41,511 nucleotides of DNA from an uncultured Candidatus Saccharibacteria bacterium (GCA_946532885.1 CAMNBP010000002.1:1-41511), one strand, 5' to 3'. Positions 8,131 to 17,702 are shown, numbered from the stretch's first letter. The notes: generated by a model from the letters alone, not told the origin. Made by a program: numbers and translations.

Positions 8131-9417
8131 CTATTTTATCGCATCCTTCCGTTTCAACAAAGTATGATACTGAATCGCAAACCGATGGCTCTCATCATCA
8201 ATTCGCGCAATTAATTTCGCCACATGGCTATCTTTCGAGAGCTCAACCATTTCATAGTCACTTTCACCGCGCGGAATCACAATTCGCACTCGTGCGTTTC
8301 GCGTATGGTCACCACTCTTATCGCGCCCAATCAAAGCTATTCCGGCCTCCGTCACGATTTTACGTACAGCCTCAAGCTGTCCTACTGAACCATCCAGCAC
8401 AATTAAATCCGGCGTACCCCAGTCATTTAGATGATGCATTCGACGCGTCAGAATTTCAAACATGCTTTCCGGGTCATTATTTTGTTGCTTACGCAGCTTA
8501 AAACGTCGATATTTCGTCCTATCTGCCGCACCATTAATAAAACACACCATTGAACCAGCCACATTCGTGCCAGACTGATGGCTAATATCATAACCTTCGA
8601 TTCGTACTGGAGTCTTTTTCAAGCCAAGCATATCCTGCAGGTCATGCAGCGCTTGATCGCTCGAGATGTCCAAAAATTCCTTATCCGAAAACACTATCTT
8701 GGTGTTTATCCCCTTCAGGCCAAAGAATTGATTACGTAGCGCTGCCGCCTTCTCGTAATCCCCTTTTGCTGCTGCCTCATACATTCGCTCTTCGATTTCA
8801 CGAATCAGTTTTTTACGATTCCCCTTCAGATAACTAATCATCTGTCGAAGATTCGCCTTATATTCTTTCGGCGTCATCTTCCCTACTTCAATACCAGGCG
8901 TTAAACCTAAGTCAGTATTAAGACTTTTTCGTCCAGTATATGGCTTGTCATAATATGGAAAGATCTTTCGCAAAATTCTCAATGCTCGCTGAATTGCCGT
9001 CTTGCCATAATATGGTCCAAGATATTCTGCTCCATCATCGTCTGGATTACGCGTCATCGACACATATGGTACTTCCGACTTCATATCAATTCGCACATAA
9101 CTCACAGTCTTATCGTCGCGCAACAAAATATTCCATTTCGGCATATAGCGCTTAATCATTTCAGATTCTAGGAACAATGCGTCCATCTCAGTATCGACTA
9201 CAATCCAATCCGTATAATCAATCTCCGCCACCAATGCACGCGTTTTCGCATCTTTACGCTCTGGCGACTGGAAATATTGGCGCACTCGATTCTTTAAAAT
9301 CGCCGCCTTACCCACATAAATCACCTCGCCTTCGCGATTCTTATGAAAATACACGCCTGGCTCCGCCGGCAACTCTTTCAAATGCGCTCTTTGTCGCTCT
9401 GTCATTGTGATTTTCAT
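8131..9417 (-). CDS. uvrC: UvrC-like excinuclease subunit lacking the C-terminal HhH domain
   Basis: A protein of 428 residues, against about 600 for typical UvrC. The N-terminal GIY-YIG nuclease is present (LPAEPGVYFHKNREGEVIYV, about 16-36, then GKAAILKNRVRQYF). A UVR motif follows (IEERMYEAAAKGDYEKAAAL), then the RNase H-like second nuclease (GYDISHQSGTNVAGSM, LIVLDGSVGQLEAV, SHRFAIQYH). The protein ends just where the tandem helix-hairpin-helix DNA-binding segment would start. The ATG at 9415-9417 is chosen because the -10 box lies 10 nt upstream; a longer frame would run through the promoter. It is first gene of an operon with the PF04020 protein, secG and the binding protein. Confidence 0.92.
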   Translation of the reverse strand: MKITMTERQRAHLKELPAEPGVYFHKNREGEVIYVGKAAILKNRVRQYFQSPERKDAKTRALVAEIDYTDWIVVDTEMDALFLESEMIKRYMPKWNILLRDDKTVSYVRIDMKSEVPYVSMTRNPDDDGAEYLGPYYGKTAIQRALRILRKIFPYYDKPYTGRKSLNTDLGLTPGIEVGKMTPKEYKANLRQMISYLKGNRKKLIREIEERMYEAAAKGDYEKAAALRNQFFGLKGINTKIVFSDKEFLDISSDQALHDLQDMLGLKKTPVRIEGYDISHQSGTNVAGSMVCFINGAADRTKYRRFKLRKQQNNDPESMFEILTRRMHHLNDWGTPDLIVLDGSVGQLEAVRKIVTEAGIALIGRDKSGDHTRNARVRIVIPRGESDYEMVELSKDSHVAKLIARIDDESHRFAIQYHTLLKRKDAIK

Positions 9418-9427
9418 GCTTATCCTA

Positions 9428-9433
9428 ATTATA
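9428..9433 (-). promoter_or_regulatory. -10 box of the uvrC operon (TATAAT)
   Basis: A perfect TATAAT 10 nt before the ATG leaves a leader of only 2-4 nt. It follows directly on the terminator of the upstream gene. Confidence 0.7.
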
Positions 9434-9440
9434 CCGCACA

Positions 9441-9472
9441 AAAAACACCCACCCAGTCGGGTGGATGTTTTT
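9441..9472 (-). terminator. Intrinsic terminator
   Basis: The stem built from CCACCC and GGGTGG, with flanking ACATC and GTGT, is followed on the minus strand by six Ts. It terminates the two-gene unit 11934-9485. Confidence 0.88.
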
Positions 9473-9484
9473 CTTTAGATTACC

Positions 9485-11566
9485 TTAGAAATCTTCGTCG
9501 TCCCAGCTGAATTCCCAATCGTCATCATCTTCGATTTCGATACAATTCATACCGTCACAGTTGTCATATACATCATCTTTCGAGAAGAGATTCTCTTGAA
9601 TATATTCACTGAAGCTCTTATCTTTCATCGCATCAAACGATTCCTTGATGTCTTGCTCACAGTAAGACCTGAAATACGCCGACCCACCACCACATCGAGA
9701 TTCGATATAGGTGTCAAAGTTTTCGTCAATCGTCTTGATGTATTCTTTCCAAGCATCCTCAGCAATCTTGTCGATGCTCTTAGCATCACTTGGTGCGCTT
9801 ACTGAAATCTTTTCATAATCAAGATCAAAGTTTGCAACGAGTTTCGTGCTATCAGAGTTTACGACTACGATAACGTTTTTAACTTCATGTGACCAACTCT
9901 TAATACCAAAGTAATAGCGTGGCGTAACCTTTTTCTCTTCAGGGCTCTTATCCAACAAATCTACCGAAGTTAAACCAGTCGGATATTCTTCAGCAATCGA
10001 CTCAAAGCACTTCGTAATATCATTAGCCGTTTCAAGCTCGCTAACTGCTTTGGTGAATTTTTCGAAAGTTTCTTCGTTGATTTTGATTTCGTAATAGGTT
10101 AAACCGTCTTTGGCGCCCTCTACGTCATCAATTACTTCACCGAATTCAAGGAAGCTGTTATTCTGATAAGCTTCAAGAATCTTATCCTTGTTCTCTTTAG
10201 TGGCCTTTTCATAACCATCAGTGATACAGCTGTATTCATCATGATAGTTTTCGCTACCCAACAAGTTCTTGATAGCATCGTTCGAAATTTCAATCCATTG
10301 GTTGCTAATTCTCGATGTCAAGATATTCGAAAGCTTTTCTTCTAATTTGGCAACATCTGGATCTTCTTCATCTTCCTCTTCGTCGTCATATAGACTATGA
10401 TAGCTATACTCGCGGACTTGTTTCGAACCAGACAGTACATCGCCTAAACCTTCATAATCAGCAATCTCGCCAATCTTGAAGTAAATCTTGCCGCCAGCGA
10501 TATAAGCACCTTCGGCTTCCACCTTAGATTTGTCGCCATTATTGAAGGAACCTTCTAGGCCAAGCTTCACGCTTTCGCTCACGCCTTCAGATTTTGCGTC
10601 GAGCGAAATCTTCATTGACTCCAAATACGCATAGTAATCGTCGTCTTCGAATTTATCGACATCTTTTTTCGTGATCGTGACGTCACCAGAGATACTAGTA
10701 ACACCGAGACCGACATCTGAACTGGTTAACTTATCGTCGACCAATTTAGCATTGAATAGTTTCGACATTGCGTCACTGGCAACTTTTTCTTTCGATTCAT
10801 GCCAATTAACAAACAAAACAGCACCAATGCCACCGCCAATCAACAAAAGAACAAGAATTACAATTCCGATGATTAAACCGGTTTTCTTTTTCTTCTTAAC
10901 TGGCTCAGCTGCAACAACACTAGGATTCGTGTTGTCTACAACAGGCGTCGCGTTATCCATCACTGGATTTGCCGCTACAGCTTCCGCTACTGGGTTAGCC
11001 GCTGTTTCTGTTGCTGCAGATTCTTCTGCAACTGGTGTTGTGTTTTCTACAACACTATCTACGCTAGCTTCAGATGTTGTATTTTCTACAACATTACCAT
11101 CGCTATTTAGTAAATCGTCCATTTGGGAAGCTAGCTCAGTATTTTCAAGCTCTGGTTTTTCTTCAGGCTGCATACTCTCCCCTACATTAACTTTTATCGA
11201 CTCTTCAGCTGAAGGCAGATTTTCATCCTGCATTGGCGCCACTGCGTCAATATCGGACTGCAAATCTTGCAAATTGACGTTTGGCTCGCTGTTTAGAGTT
11301 TCTTCATTATTTATTGGGTCATTCGGAACGACCGTTTCTAGGCTACCCGAACCGACCGCACCCGGAATCTCCATGTCGGCATCCGTCAAAATCTCTTCTT
11401 CGGTTGCCACATCGTCATCCGCGACAAAAGGATTAAAAACTTTATCCTCTTCATCGTTCACAAAAGCTTCTTCAGCTTTTGCTTCTTCGTCAATATTAGC
11501 CTTTATTGGATCAGGCTGTGCGACGGAATTATCCGTCGCCTTCATGCCTAGATTGTCGTCATTCAT
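9485..11566 (-). CDS. Large single-pass membrane protein, acidic disordered N-terminus, extracellular domain of unknown function
   Basis: A 693-residue protein in three parts. Residues 1-225 are acidic and low-complexity (D, E, N, V, A), with imperfect repeats around VVENTTPVAEESAATETAAN. KKKKK then marks the cytoplasmic edge of one helix (GLIIGIVILVLLLIGGGIGA, about 232-253). The remaining ~440 residues are extracellular, alternating strand-like and charged segments, with several Cys near the C-terminus, a run of D/E around DDEEEDEEDPD, and a very acidic end. I recognise no domain. It lies 14 nt after the small anchored protein at 11581-11934 and shares its promoter. Confidence 0.8.
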   Translation of the reverse strand: MNDDNLGMKATDNSVAQPDPIKANIDEEAKAEEAFVNDEEDKVFNPFVADDDVATEEEILTDADMEIPGAVGSGSLETVVPNDPINNEETLNSEPNVNLQDLQSDIDAVAPMQDENLPSAEESIKVNVGESMQPEEKPELENTELASQMDDLLNSDGNVVENTTSEASVDSVVENTTPVAEESAATETAANPVAEAVAANPVMDNATPVVDNTNPSVVAAEPVKKKKKTGLIIGIVILVLLLIGGGIGAVLFVNWHESKEKVASDAMSKLFNAKLVDDKLTSSDVGLGVTSISGDVTITKKDVDKFEDDDYYAYLESMKISLDAKSEGVSESVKLGLEGSFNNGDKSKVEAEGAYIAGGKIYFKIGEIADYEGLGDVLSGSKQVREYSYHSLYDDEEEDEEDPDVAKLEEKLSNILTSRISNQWIEISNDAIKNLLGSENYHDEYSCITDGYEKATKENKDKILEAYQNNSFLEFGEVIDDVEGAKDGLTYYEIKINEETFEKFTKAVSELETANDITKCFESIAEEYPTGLTSVDLLDKSPEEKKVTPRYYFGIKSWSHEVKNVIVVVNSDSTKLVANFDLDYEKISVSAPSDAKSIDKIAEDAWKEYIKTIDENFDTYIESRCGGGSAYFRSYCEQDIKESFDAMKDKSFSEYIQENLFSKDDVYDNCDGMNCIEIEDDDDWEFSWDDEDF

Positions 11567-11580
11567 TCGGAAAGCTCAAA

Positions 11581-11934
11581 TTATTGTTCGGTTTTTTCAG
11601 CATCAGCCGCAGCTTCTGCGCCGTCATCGGTAATATGAATTTCACAGGTTGCACCGTGAGTACGTGCGCAAGCTTCAATTGATTCATACTTGCTCAAAAC
11701 TTCGCTTGAGAAGATAAACAACCATACAGCCAAAGCAGCAAAGATAATGGTTGTTAATGCGAATAAGCAATAGAAGAATTTGTACTTACCAGTAGCCTGG
11801 TGTTCTTCTGGATACTTTTCATAGATTACGCCAACTGGGAGATTAGTTCTCTTAGCGGCTTTAGTAGTAGTTTTTTTCGCAACTGGCTTCTTTGCACTAG
11901 TTGCTTTTTTCTTAGTCGTGGCTTTTGTAGCCAT
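11581..11934 (-). CDS. Small single-pass protein with histone-H1-like Lys/Ala/Thr tail
   Basis: A 117-residue protein. The first ~30 residues are a basic K/A/T repeat (ATKKKATSAKKPVAKKTTTK) like H1 tails or membrane-adjacent basic regions. One helix follows (FFYCLFALTTIIFAALAVWL, about 53-75), then a 40-residue outer part with two Cys (ACARTHGATC) and an acidic end. The role is unknown; the tail could bind DNA, RNA or acidic lipids. The start has a very strong AAGGAGG about 10 nt upstream. It is the first gene of a pair with the 693-residue anchored protein. Confidence 0.78.
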   Translation of the reverse strand: MATKATTKKKATSAKKPVAKKTTTKAAKRTNLPVGVIYEKYPEEHQATGKYKFFYCLFALTTIIFAALAVWLFIFSSEVLSKYESIEACARTHGATCEIHITDDGAEAAADAEKTEQ

Positions 11935-11973
11935 AGCTTTATGCCCTCCTTAAAAAAATTCGCTTTTGCTTAA

Positions 11974-11982
11974 AATATAACA
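11974..11982 (-). promoter_or_regulatory. Extended -10 promoter (TGT-TATATT)
   Basis: It gives a leader of about 35 nt with a strong AAGGAGG for the gene at 11581-11934. Confidence 0.6.
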
Positions 11983-12034
11983 CAAATTAAATAAACATAA
12001 AAGTTTTTGAATAAATCCCGCTTATGTTTATTTA

Positions 12035-12043
12035 TGCTATAAT
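12035..12043 (+). promoter_or_regulatory. Extended -10 promoter of enolase (TGC-TATAAT)
   Basis: The TATAAT at 12038-12043 has a TGC extension. It is about 50 nt before the ATG, so eno has a conventional leader, unlike most genes here. Confidence 0.75.
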
Positions 12044-12093
12044 AATATGCAAATAGAGTTATACGCATTAAGGGAAGAAAGTAGAGGCATTCA

Positions 12094-13389
12094 ATGCAAA
12101 AAAATAACTGCACTATCAAGCTCATAAAGGCTCGCCAAATTCTCGACTCTCGCGGCAACCCAACCGTCGAGACCGATGTTGTTTTGGAAAGTGGCCACGC
12201 TGGCCGCGCCGCCGTACCATCTGGTGCATCAACCGGTGCTGGCGAAGCGCTAGAACTTCGCGACAACGACGACAGTCGTTTTGGTGGCAAAGGCGTCCTC
12301 AAGGCCGTCTGGAATGTTAATAGCAAAATAGCCGATGTACTGGTTGGCAACGACGCCAGCGATCAACGCAAGCTCGACCAGCTTATGCTCGATCTTGATG
12401 GCACCGAAAACAAATCAAATCTTGGCGCCAACGCCATCTTGTCAGTCTCTTTAGCTGCTGCTAAAGCCGTGGCGCACGCTAAGGGCCGCCGTTTCTATGA
12501 ATATGTTGCCGATATCGCCGGCACAACCGAAGAAATGCGCCTTCCGATGCCAATGATGAACGTCATGAACGGTGGCGCTCACGCCGATTGGTCGACCGAT
12601 TTTCAAGAATACATGATTATCCCAGTCAGCGCTACAACCATGCCAGATGCTGTTCGTATGGGCGCAGAGGTCTTCCATGCACTAAAGAAGATCCTTAAAG
12701 ACCGCAAATACGCTACAACCGTCGGCGACGAAGGTGGCTATGCTCCATTTGTTAAAGACGGCAACAACGAGCCACTCGAGCTCATTAAGCTCGCCGTCGA
12801 AGCTGCCGGCTACGAAATGGGCAAAGACATCGCCATCGCTATGGATATCGCCGCTTCCGAATTTGCCGAAGACGATCACTATAAACTCAAAACCAACGGC
12901 GATTGGAAGTCCAGCGAAGATCTCGCCAACTGGTATCAGTGGATTATCGATAATTACCCTGTCGTTTCTATTGAAGATGGTCTTGGCGAGAATGACTGGG
13001 GCGGCTGGAGTATGCTTACGAGTCGCTTCGGTGATCGTATCCAACTCGTCGGCGACGACCTCTTCGTTACCAACTCTAAACTACTGCAACGCGGCATCGA
13101 CGAACATGCCGGCAACGCAATCTTAATTAAGCCAAACCAAATCGGTACTCTCACCGAAACCATCGACGCTGTTCTGCTTGCCAAAAAGAATGGCTACAAC
13201 TGCGTCATGTCGCACCGTTCCGGTGAAACCGAAGATACCACTATCGCTCATTTGGCCGTCGGCCTTGGCACTGGTCAAATCAAGACCGGTTCTCTCAGCC
13301 GCTCAGAACGCATCGCTAAATACAACGAGCTCATGCGTATCGCGGAAGCCAACCGCAACCTTATCCTTGAAAACCCATTCAAGAAGTAA
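12094..13389 (+). CDS. eno: Enolase (phosphopyruvate hydratase)
   Basis: A 431-residue protein of normal length. It interconverts 2-phosphoglycerate and phosphoenolpyruvate in glycolysis. The N-terminal enolase signature is visible ([35 protein letters not shown]). Metal and active-site segments follow in order: [42 protein letters not shown], and the C-terminal [20 protein letters not shown]. The metal-binding Asp and Glu and the catalytic Lys of LIKPNQ are kept. It stands alone and converges on pgi, sharing a terminator. Confidence 0.98.
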   Translation: MQKNNCTIKLIKARQILDSRGNPTVETDVVLESGHAGRAAVPSGASTGAGEALELRDNDDSRFGGKGVLKAVWNVNSKIADVLVGNDASDQRKLDQLMLDLDGTENKSNLGANAILSVSLAAAKAVAHAKGRRFYEYVADIAGTTEEMRLPMPMMNVMNGGAHADWSTDFQEYMIIPVSATTMPDAVRMGAEVFHALKKILKDRKYATTVGDEGGYAPFVKDGNNEPLELIKLAVEAAGYEMGKDIAIAMDIAASEFAEDDHYKLKTNGDWKSSEDLANWYQWIIDNYPVVSIEDGLGENDWGGWSMLTSRFGDRIQLVGDDLFVTNSKLLQRGIDEHAGNAILIKPNQIGTLTETIDAVLLAKKNGYNCVMSHRSGETEDTTIAHLAVGLGTGQIKTGSLSRSERIAKYNELMRIAEANRNLILENPFKK

Positions 13390-13423
13390 CCCTTGGGGCC
13401 GCCTCCGCCCCACTTCCCGAACA

Positions 13424-13456
13424 AAAAATATCTCCCCTGGGCAGGGAGATATTTTT
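13424..13456. terminator. Bidirectional intrinsic terminator between eno and pgi
   Basis: The stem AAAAATATCTCCC / GGGAGATATTTTT with a 7-nt loop has A/T tracts that serve both strands. Confidence 0.92.
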
Positions 13457-13467
13457 ATTCACACAAA

Positions 13468-14727
13468 TTATTTTTCGTAACCAGGCTTGCCAAGAAGTTC
13501 AAACATCCGATTTTTATATGCCTCCACCCCAGGTTGGTTAAATGGATTCACGCCAAGCGTAAAGCCACTCAAGGCGCAACTCATTTCAAAGAAATAAATC
13601 AACGCGCCAAGCGAACGTTCATTCAACTCCGGCATCACAACTTCCAATACTGGCACACCACCAGCCAAATGGGCTTCACGCGTTGCCGCATTTGCCGTTT
13701 TACAGATATAGTCCAATTCCTTGCCCTCAAGATACTGCAATCCGTCAAGATTATCGTCCTGAGTTGGCACTTTTATTGCTTCGTAGTCTGCCGCAATCTC
13801 GACGAAGGTCTCAAACAAATTGCGTCGCCCCTCTTGAATATACTGCCCCATCGAATGCAAATCGGTCGAATCAATCACGCTGGCCGGATAAATGCCCTTA
13901 CCGTCTTTACCTTCACTTTCACCAAACAATTGTTTCCACCATTCATTAAACTGGGTAAATTGCGGCTCGAAGTTAGCTAAAATCTCGATATCGAAGCCTT
14001 GTTCCAATAACAAATTACGCACTGCCGCATATTCAGCCGCTTTTCCGCCATCTGAAATCAAAGCCGCACGTTCTTCTTCGGCGCCATCCATCAATAAGTC
14101 AATATCAATACCGGCTACTGCGATCGCCAATAAACCAACCGCCGTCAATACCGAATAGCGTCCGCCAATATTATCCGGAACCACAAACGTTTCATAACCT
14201 TTGGTAACTGCCTCTTCATGCAATGCGCCTTTGCGAGCATCAGTTGTCGCATAAATCCTCTTCGCCGCTCCATCCTCGCCATATTTCTTTATCAGCTTCT
14301 GCTTCAATACGCGAAATGCTACAGCCGGCTCCGTTGTAGTTCCAGATTTCGAAATTACATTAATTGAAAAATCCTTATCGCCAAGTTCGGAGAGTACTTT
14401 TTCCATCGCACGCGGACTTAATGAATTTCCAGCATATATAATCTTCGTATGACCGCGCTCGCCACCTAAAGCCTCTATTACAGCGCGGTGACCTAAATAG
14501 CTACCGCCAATACCAATGCATACAAGATAATCCGAATCGAGATTAATTCTCGCCGCCGCTTGTTTAATGCGCGCAAACTCTTCTTCATCAAAACGAACTG
14601 GGAGATCAACCCAACCGCCAAAATCATCCTGTTGAGCTTTTGCGACAAACTTCTGCGCCTCGACTACTTTTGCGTCAAAATCCTCAGTCTTCACAAAATC
14701 GCCAAGACTACATTTAAAGTCAATCAT
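13468..14727 (-). CDS. pgi: Glucose-6-phosphate isomerase
   Basis: A 419-residue protein, the short bacterial type. It interconverts glucose-6-phosphate and fructose-6-phosphate. Both family signatures are present: IGGRYSVLTAVGLLA, and near the C-terminus GVNPFNQPGVEAYKN. The sugar-phosphate-binding segments CIGIGGSYLGHRAVIEALG and VISKSGTTTEPAVAFR are present too. The ATG (14725-14727) has GGAGGAAG a few bases upstream. It lies 22 nt after the Gln-rich anchored protein and is probably cotranscribed with it. Confidence 0.97.
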   Translation of the reverse strand: MIDFKCSLGDFVKTEDFDAKVVEAQKFVAKAQQDDFGGWVDLPVRFDEEEFARIKQAAARINLDSDYLVCIGIGGSYLGHRAVIEALGGERGHTKIIYAGNSLSPRAMEKVLSELGDKDFSINVISKSGTTTEPAVAFRVLKQKLIKKYGEDGAAKRIYATTDARKGALHEEAVTKGYETFVVPDNIGGRYSVLTAVGLLAIAVAGIDIDLLMDGAEEERAALISDGGKAAEYAAVRNLLLEQGFDIEILANFEPQFTQFNEWWKQLFGESEGKDGKGIYPASVIDSTDLHSMGQYIQEGRRNLFETFVEIAADYEAIKVPTQDDNLDGLQYLEGKELDYICKTANAATREAHLAGGVPVLEVVMPELNERSLGALIYFFEMSCALSGFTLGVNPFNQPGVEAYKNRMFELLGKPGYEK

Positions 14728-14749
14728 ACTTCCTCCGTTTCTTTAAGGC

Positions 14750-15895
14750 TTATAAACTGACGGCAATATCGTGTAAATCGCTAGAATTAAGCTCTGCAGC
14801 TTCGCCGTCAACAATATAAAATACACCACCGTTTACCCAGGCCGCCTTAGAACCAGAAATATAAATTGTTAGGCCTTGCCCCTTAGCGACTGAATAATCT
14901 TCACCCCAATTCTTTTTGACATAGTTCGCCAAAACCGCAGCAGAATCCCAGCTCGACTTCTCTTCTACTAATGAAAAAGTTTTCCCTAAATCATTTTTGA
15001 AATTCATCGTAATCTTGCCGTTTTCCTCTTTCACTAAACCTTCTAACCGGTAGTTGCTCGGAACATAGCTCGGATAAACATTCGTGATACCAGTCTGCAT
15101 GGCGGCCACGCGTACCGACAAATCAGGCAAATTTAGACTCACAAGATACCCCAATAAGCCAATCGAAATAATTGCCATTGCCATCGCTACCGCAAAACGC
15201 TTCTTTTGCCAGAAATATTGTTTTTTGGCCTTAGCCTCGCCAAAATCTTCTTTCGTATTCTCGGCACTCTGCATCCGCTGCAAAGCTTGTTGAATCGCAA
15301 GATCCTTACGCTCTTGTGCAGTAATCATAACCGGCTGAGCTTCTGCCTGTTTTCGGCGAGCAGACATTCGCGCACGTGTTGCGCTCAATACTTTATGTTC
15401 TTGTGGTCCAATATCCTTACTATCCTGCTTAGCAACCTTCTGAGCTTGCGCCTTCTTCAAATCCGCCGCAGCTTGTTGGCGAATCTTCGCCAACTGTTGA
15501 ACATCAACACGACGTCCAACCTGTTGACCATTCTGCTTTTGTTGCTGCAAGCGCCTCTGTTGCTGCAAAAAAGCGGCGCTTGGTTGAATACGACCAGCTT
15601 TACTGCGCTGGATTAAATGCTGCTTAGTCGAATTTTGTTTTGTAGCGCCCGCCACAGCACGAACCGTTGCAACTTTTGGCTGAGTTGCCTGAACTTGCTG
15701 CCTAGCAACAACAGTCTGCTGCTGGGCCTTAGCTCCAACCTGCTGCCTAGCAACAGTTTGGCTCCTTGATGTAGAACCTGGCTTTCTAACAAAACGTCGA
15801 TTCAGAGTCGAGGATTTTTGGAGACGGCTATGATCAACTGAACTCGCATGGTTAGTTGTCACCCTATTTCTTGAAACTCTATTAACTCCGTCCAT
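14750..15895 (-). CDS. Single-pass membrane protein with long basic Gln-rich cytoplasmic region and DUF4367-like outer domain
   Basis: A 381-residue protein. Residues 1-240 are basic and very rich in Gln, Arg, Ala and Val (RRLQQQKQNGQQVGRRVDVQ). One helix follows (FAVAMAMAIISIGLLGYLVS, about 244-264). The outer ~115 residues match the pattern of DUF4367 domains: YVPSNYRLEG, then a strand carrying FSLVEEKSSWDS. Role unknown. GAGG lies just before the ATG. It is first gene of a unit with pgi; the pairing with a glycolytic gene may be only positional. Confidence 0.75.
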   Translation of the reverse strand: MDGVNRVSRNRVTTNHASSVDHSRLQKSSTLNRRFVRKPGSTSRSQTVARQQVGAKAQQQTVVARQQVQATQPKVATVRAVAGATKQNSTKQHLIQRSKAGRIQPSAAFLQQQRRLQQQKQNGQQVGRRVDVQQLAKIRQQAAADLKKAQAQKVAKQDSKDIGPQEHKVLSATRARMSARRKQAEAQPVMITAQERKDLAIQQALQRMQSAENTKEDFGEAKAKKQYFWQKKRFAVAMAMAIISIGLLGYLVSLNLPDLSVRVAAMQTGITNVYPSYVPSNYRLEGLVKEENGKITMNFKNDLGKTFSLVEEKSSWDSAAVLANYVKKNWGEDYSVAKGQGLTIYISGSKAAWVNGGVFYIVDGEAAELNSSDLHDIAVSL

Positions 15896-15922
15896 TTTAC
15901 CTCGCTTTATTCTGCTAATGTT

Positions 15923-15951
15923 ATCTTAAAACATAAGCTCAGATAAATCAA
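15923..15951 (-). promoter_or_regulatory. Promoter TTGATT-17-TAAGAT
   Basis: The -35 is at 15946-15951, the -10 at 15923-15928, with exact 17-nt spacing. It drives the Gln-rich anchored protein and pgi with a leader of about 20 nt. Confidence 0.75.
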
Positions 15952-16021
15952 CAAGCAATTTTAAAAATTTTATTCAACCAAATTTCATTATTTAAACATA
16001 AGCATTTTCCTGAACAAATAA

Positions 16022-16030
16022 TGCTATAAT
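16022..16030 (+). promoter_or_regulatory. Extended -10 promoter (TGC-TATAAT)
   Basis: The -10 ends 12 nt before the ATG at 16043, leaving a leader of about 5 nt and no ribosome binding site. Confidence 0.7.
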
Positions 16031-16042
16031 TATTAATAGTTT

Positions 16043-17644
16043 ATGGACAGACAAAGAGCTAAGAGAATCCGCTCCGCGCGGATAATCGCCACTAATATCT
16101 TCATGGGCATCGCAGTTGTAGCTATCGTTGCAGTACTTTTATTAATCGCCATGGGCTTTTCTTTTAATGAAAAGGGCGCCCTTGAACAATCCGGTTTACT
16201 ACAATTAACCTCTAAACCGAGTCGAGCTACCGTCGAGATCGATGGCAAGCAGCTCCTCTCGCTTACCGAAGTAAACAAGATGATTAGTAGTGGCGAACAT
16301 GATATTAAAATCAGTAAATCCGGTTACGACACCTGGACGAAGCATATCAATCTCGACGCTGGACTTTTGACGCGTATCGAATGGATTCGCCTCTTCCCAA
16401 TAGATCAAGAAATCACCACGACCGACACTTTTAATACGCTCCGTTTAATTTCGTACTCAAACGATAACAAACACTTACTCACTTCCGAAACTAACAGCAC
16501 TAGCATTCATTACATCAACCTTCAAGGCAACGAAACTAATCACAAAAAGCTCGATTTAGCCAAAATCCTCAATGTCCAAAAAGAGCTCACGCGCCAAGGT
16601 TCATTCACGGTCGAATCATGGAGCGAAAGCAATAATAAAGTAATCCTTCGCTGGATTCGTAACGACGATGTCAATTGGTACCTCGTCGATTTAAATGACG
16701 AAAGTAAAACCATCGATCTTACGACTCGTTTTGGTTTTAATTTTACCCAAATTAATGCCATTAATGATTCCGCTACTAAACTCTGGGCACTCGAAAACAA
16801 TAATCTTCACGTCATCGACACTAACGAGCTTAAAATCTCTAGCGCCCTAGCTAGCGGCATTGAATCCTTTGCCTATAACAATGACACTGCGGCCTATGTC
16901 ACCAATAACATTCCAGTAGCGACCACCGATCAAGACGTAGATGCGGAATCCGTAACCGAAGACGCCTTTAATGCCAACGACGTCACGAACGAGAACACTG
17001 CTCGCGCCCTTTATACCTATAAAGACGGCGAAGACGGCTCAGTAAAGATTTTTGACTTAAAAGCCGACGACTCTATCGTATTCTCCATGGGCACTTACTG
17101 GGGCGAGGAATGGCTTGCTTACGCGTTAAATAATAATATTTATCTCATGGCCGGCAAATACCCGACTTATCGTAAAAGTAATAGCTCCACCCTCAAACAA
17201 ATCGTTTCACATAAAGAATTAAACTATACGCCAACATCGGTCAGCGTTAATAACAGTCAACGCATCATCGTCTTCTGGTCCGGCAAAGATGTAGCTTCTA
17301 TCGATATCGAGACCCGTGATTACTTCGACTTCGAGCTCGATACCAGCAACACGATTAAGTGGCTCGACAATTATCTTCTCTGGGAAAGTACCGGCGATAA
17401 GATTATTATTCGCGATTTTGACGGCGACAATCGCCGCGAAATCATCAATCACGCCAAGAGCGCCGATCATGCAATTATCACGAGCAATAACGATTGGCTT
17501 TACTTCTTCGATCTCGTTGAAGTAAAACCAGAACCTAGCGAAGATGAGGCAGAGGCCACAGAATCTTCAGAAGCGACAGAGTCCACAGAAGAGGTCCAGC
17601 CAACCTATAATTACGTCCTCAAACGTCTCAAACTATCCGTTTAG
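16043..17644 (+). CDS. PEGA-domain single-pass surface protein
   Basis: A 533-residue protein. One N-terminal helix (residues ~17-40, NIFMGIAVVAIVAVLLLIAM) acts as an uncleaved anchor. A PEGA domain lies at about 52-108 (SKPSRATVEIDGKQLLSL ... HDIKISKSGYDTWTKHI). A long beta-rich region of about 370 residues follows, whose repeated short sheets suggest a propeller-like or repeat fold. The acidic E/S/T-rich segment near 505-522 is a likely disordered linker. PEGA domains are thought to bind cell-surface polymers. The gene stands alone, with its own leaderless-type promoter and a bidirectional terminator. Confidence 0.8.
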   Translation: MDRQRAKRIRSARIIATNIFMGIAVVAIVAVLLLIAMGFSFNEKGALEQSGLLQLTSKPSRATVEIDGKQLLSLTEVNKMISSGEHDIKISKSGYDTWTKHINLDAGLLTRIEWIRLFPIDQEITTTDTFNTLRLISYSNDNKHLLTSETNSTSIHYINLQGNETNHKKLDLAKILNVQKELTRQGSFTVESWSESNNKVILRWIRNDDVNWYLVDLNDESKTIDLTTRFGFNFTQINAINDSATKLWALENNNLHVIDTNELKISSALASGIESFAYNNDTAAYVTNNIPVATTDQDVDAESVTEDAFNANDVTNENTARALYTYKDGEDGSVKIFDLKADDSIVFSMGTYWGEEWLAYALNNNIYLMAGKYPTYRKSNSSTLKQIVSHKELNYTPTSVSVNNSQRIIVFWSGKDVASIDIETRDYFDFELDTSNTIKWLDNYLLWESTGDKIIIRDFDGDNRREIINHAKSADHAIITSNNDWLYFFDLVEVKPEPSEDEAEATESSEATESTEEVQPTYNYVLKRLKLSV

Positions 17645-17649
17645 TAACT

Positions 17650-17683
17650 AAAAAATATGCGATTAACTTTCGCATATTTTTTT
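17650..17683. terminator. Bidirectional intrinsic terminator
   Basis: The stem AAAAATATGCGA / TCGCATATTTTT lies between the PEGA gene and the sortase gene and has T-runs on both strands. Confidence 0.92.
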
Positions 17684-17702
17684 GTATCCACGAACTTTAT
17701 TA

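Noticed and set aside
10671-11633. Long plus-strand open frame rich in Ser/Thr
   Set aside because: It is the antisense of an acidic low-complexity region in the 693-residue protein, which produces long artificial open frames, and it lacks a ribosome binding site and promoter.
12047-12130. Upstream ORF starting [14 protein letters not shown] ahead of eno
   Set aside because: Its ATG is only 3 nt after the -10 box, so it lies upstream of the expected transcription start, and it overlaps the true start out of frame.
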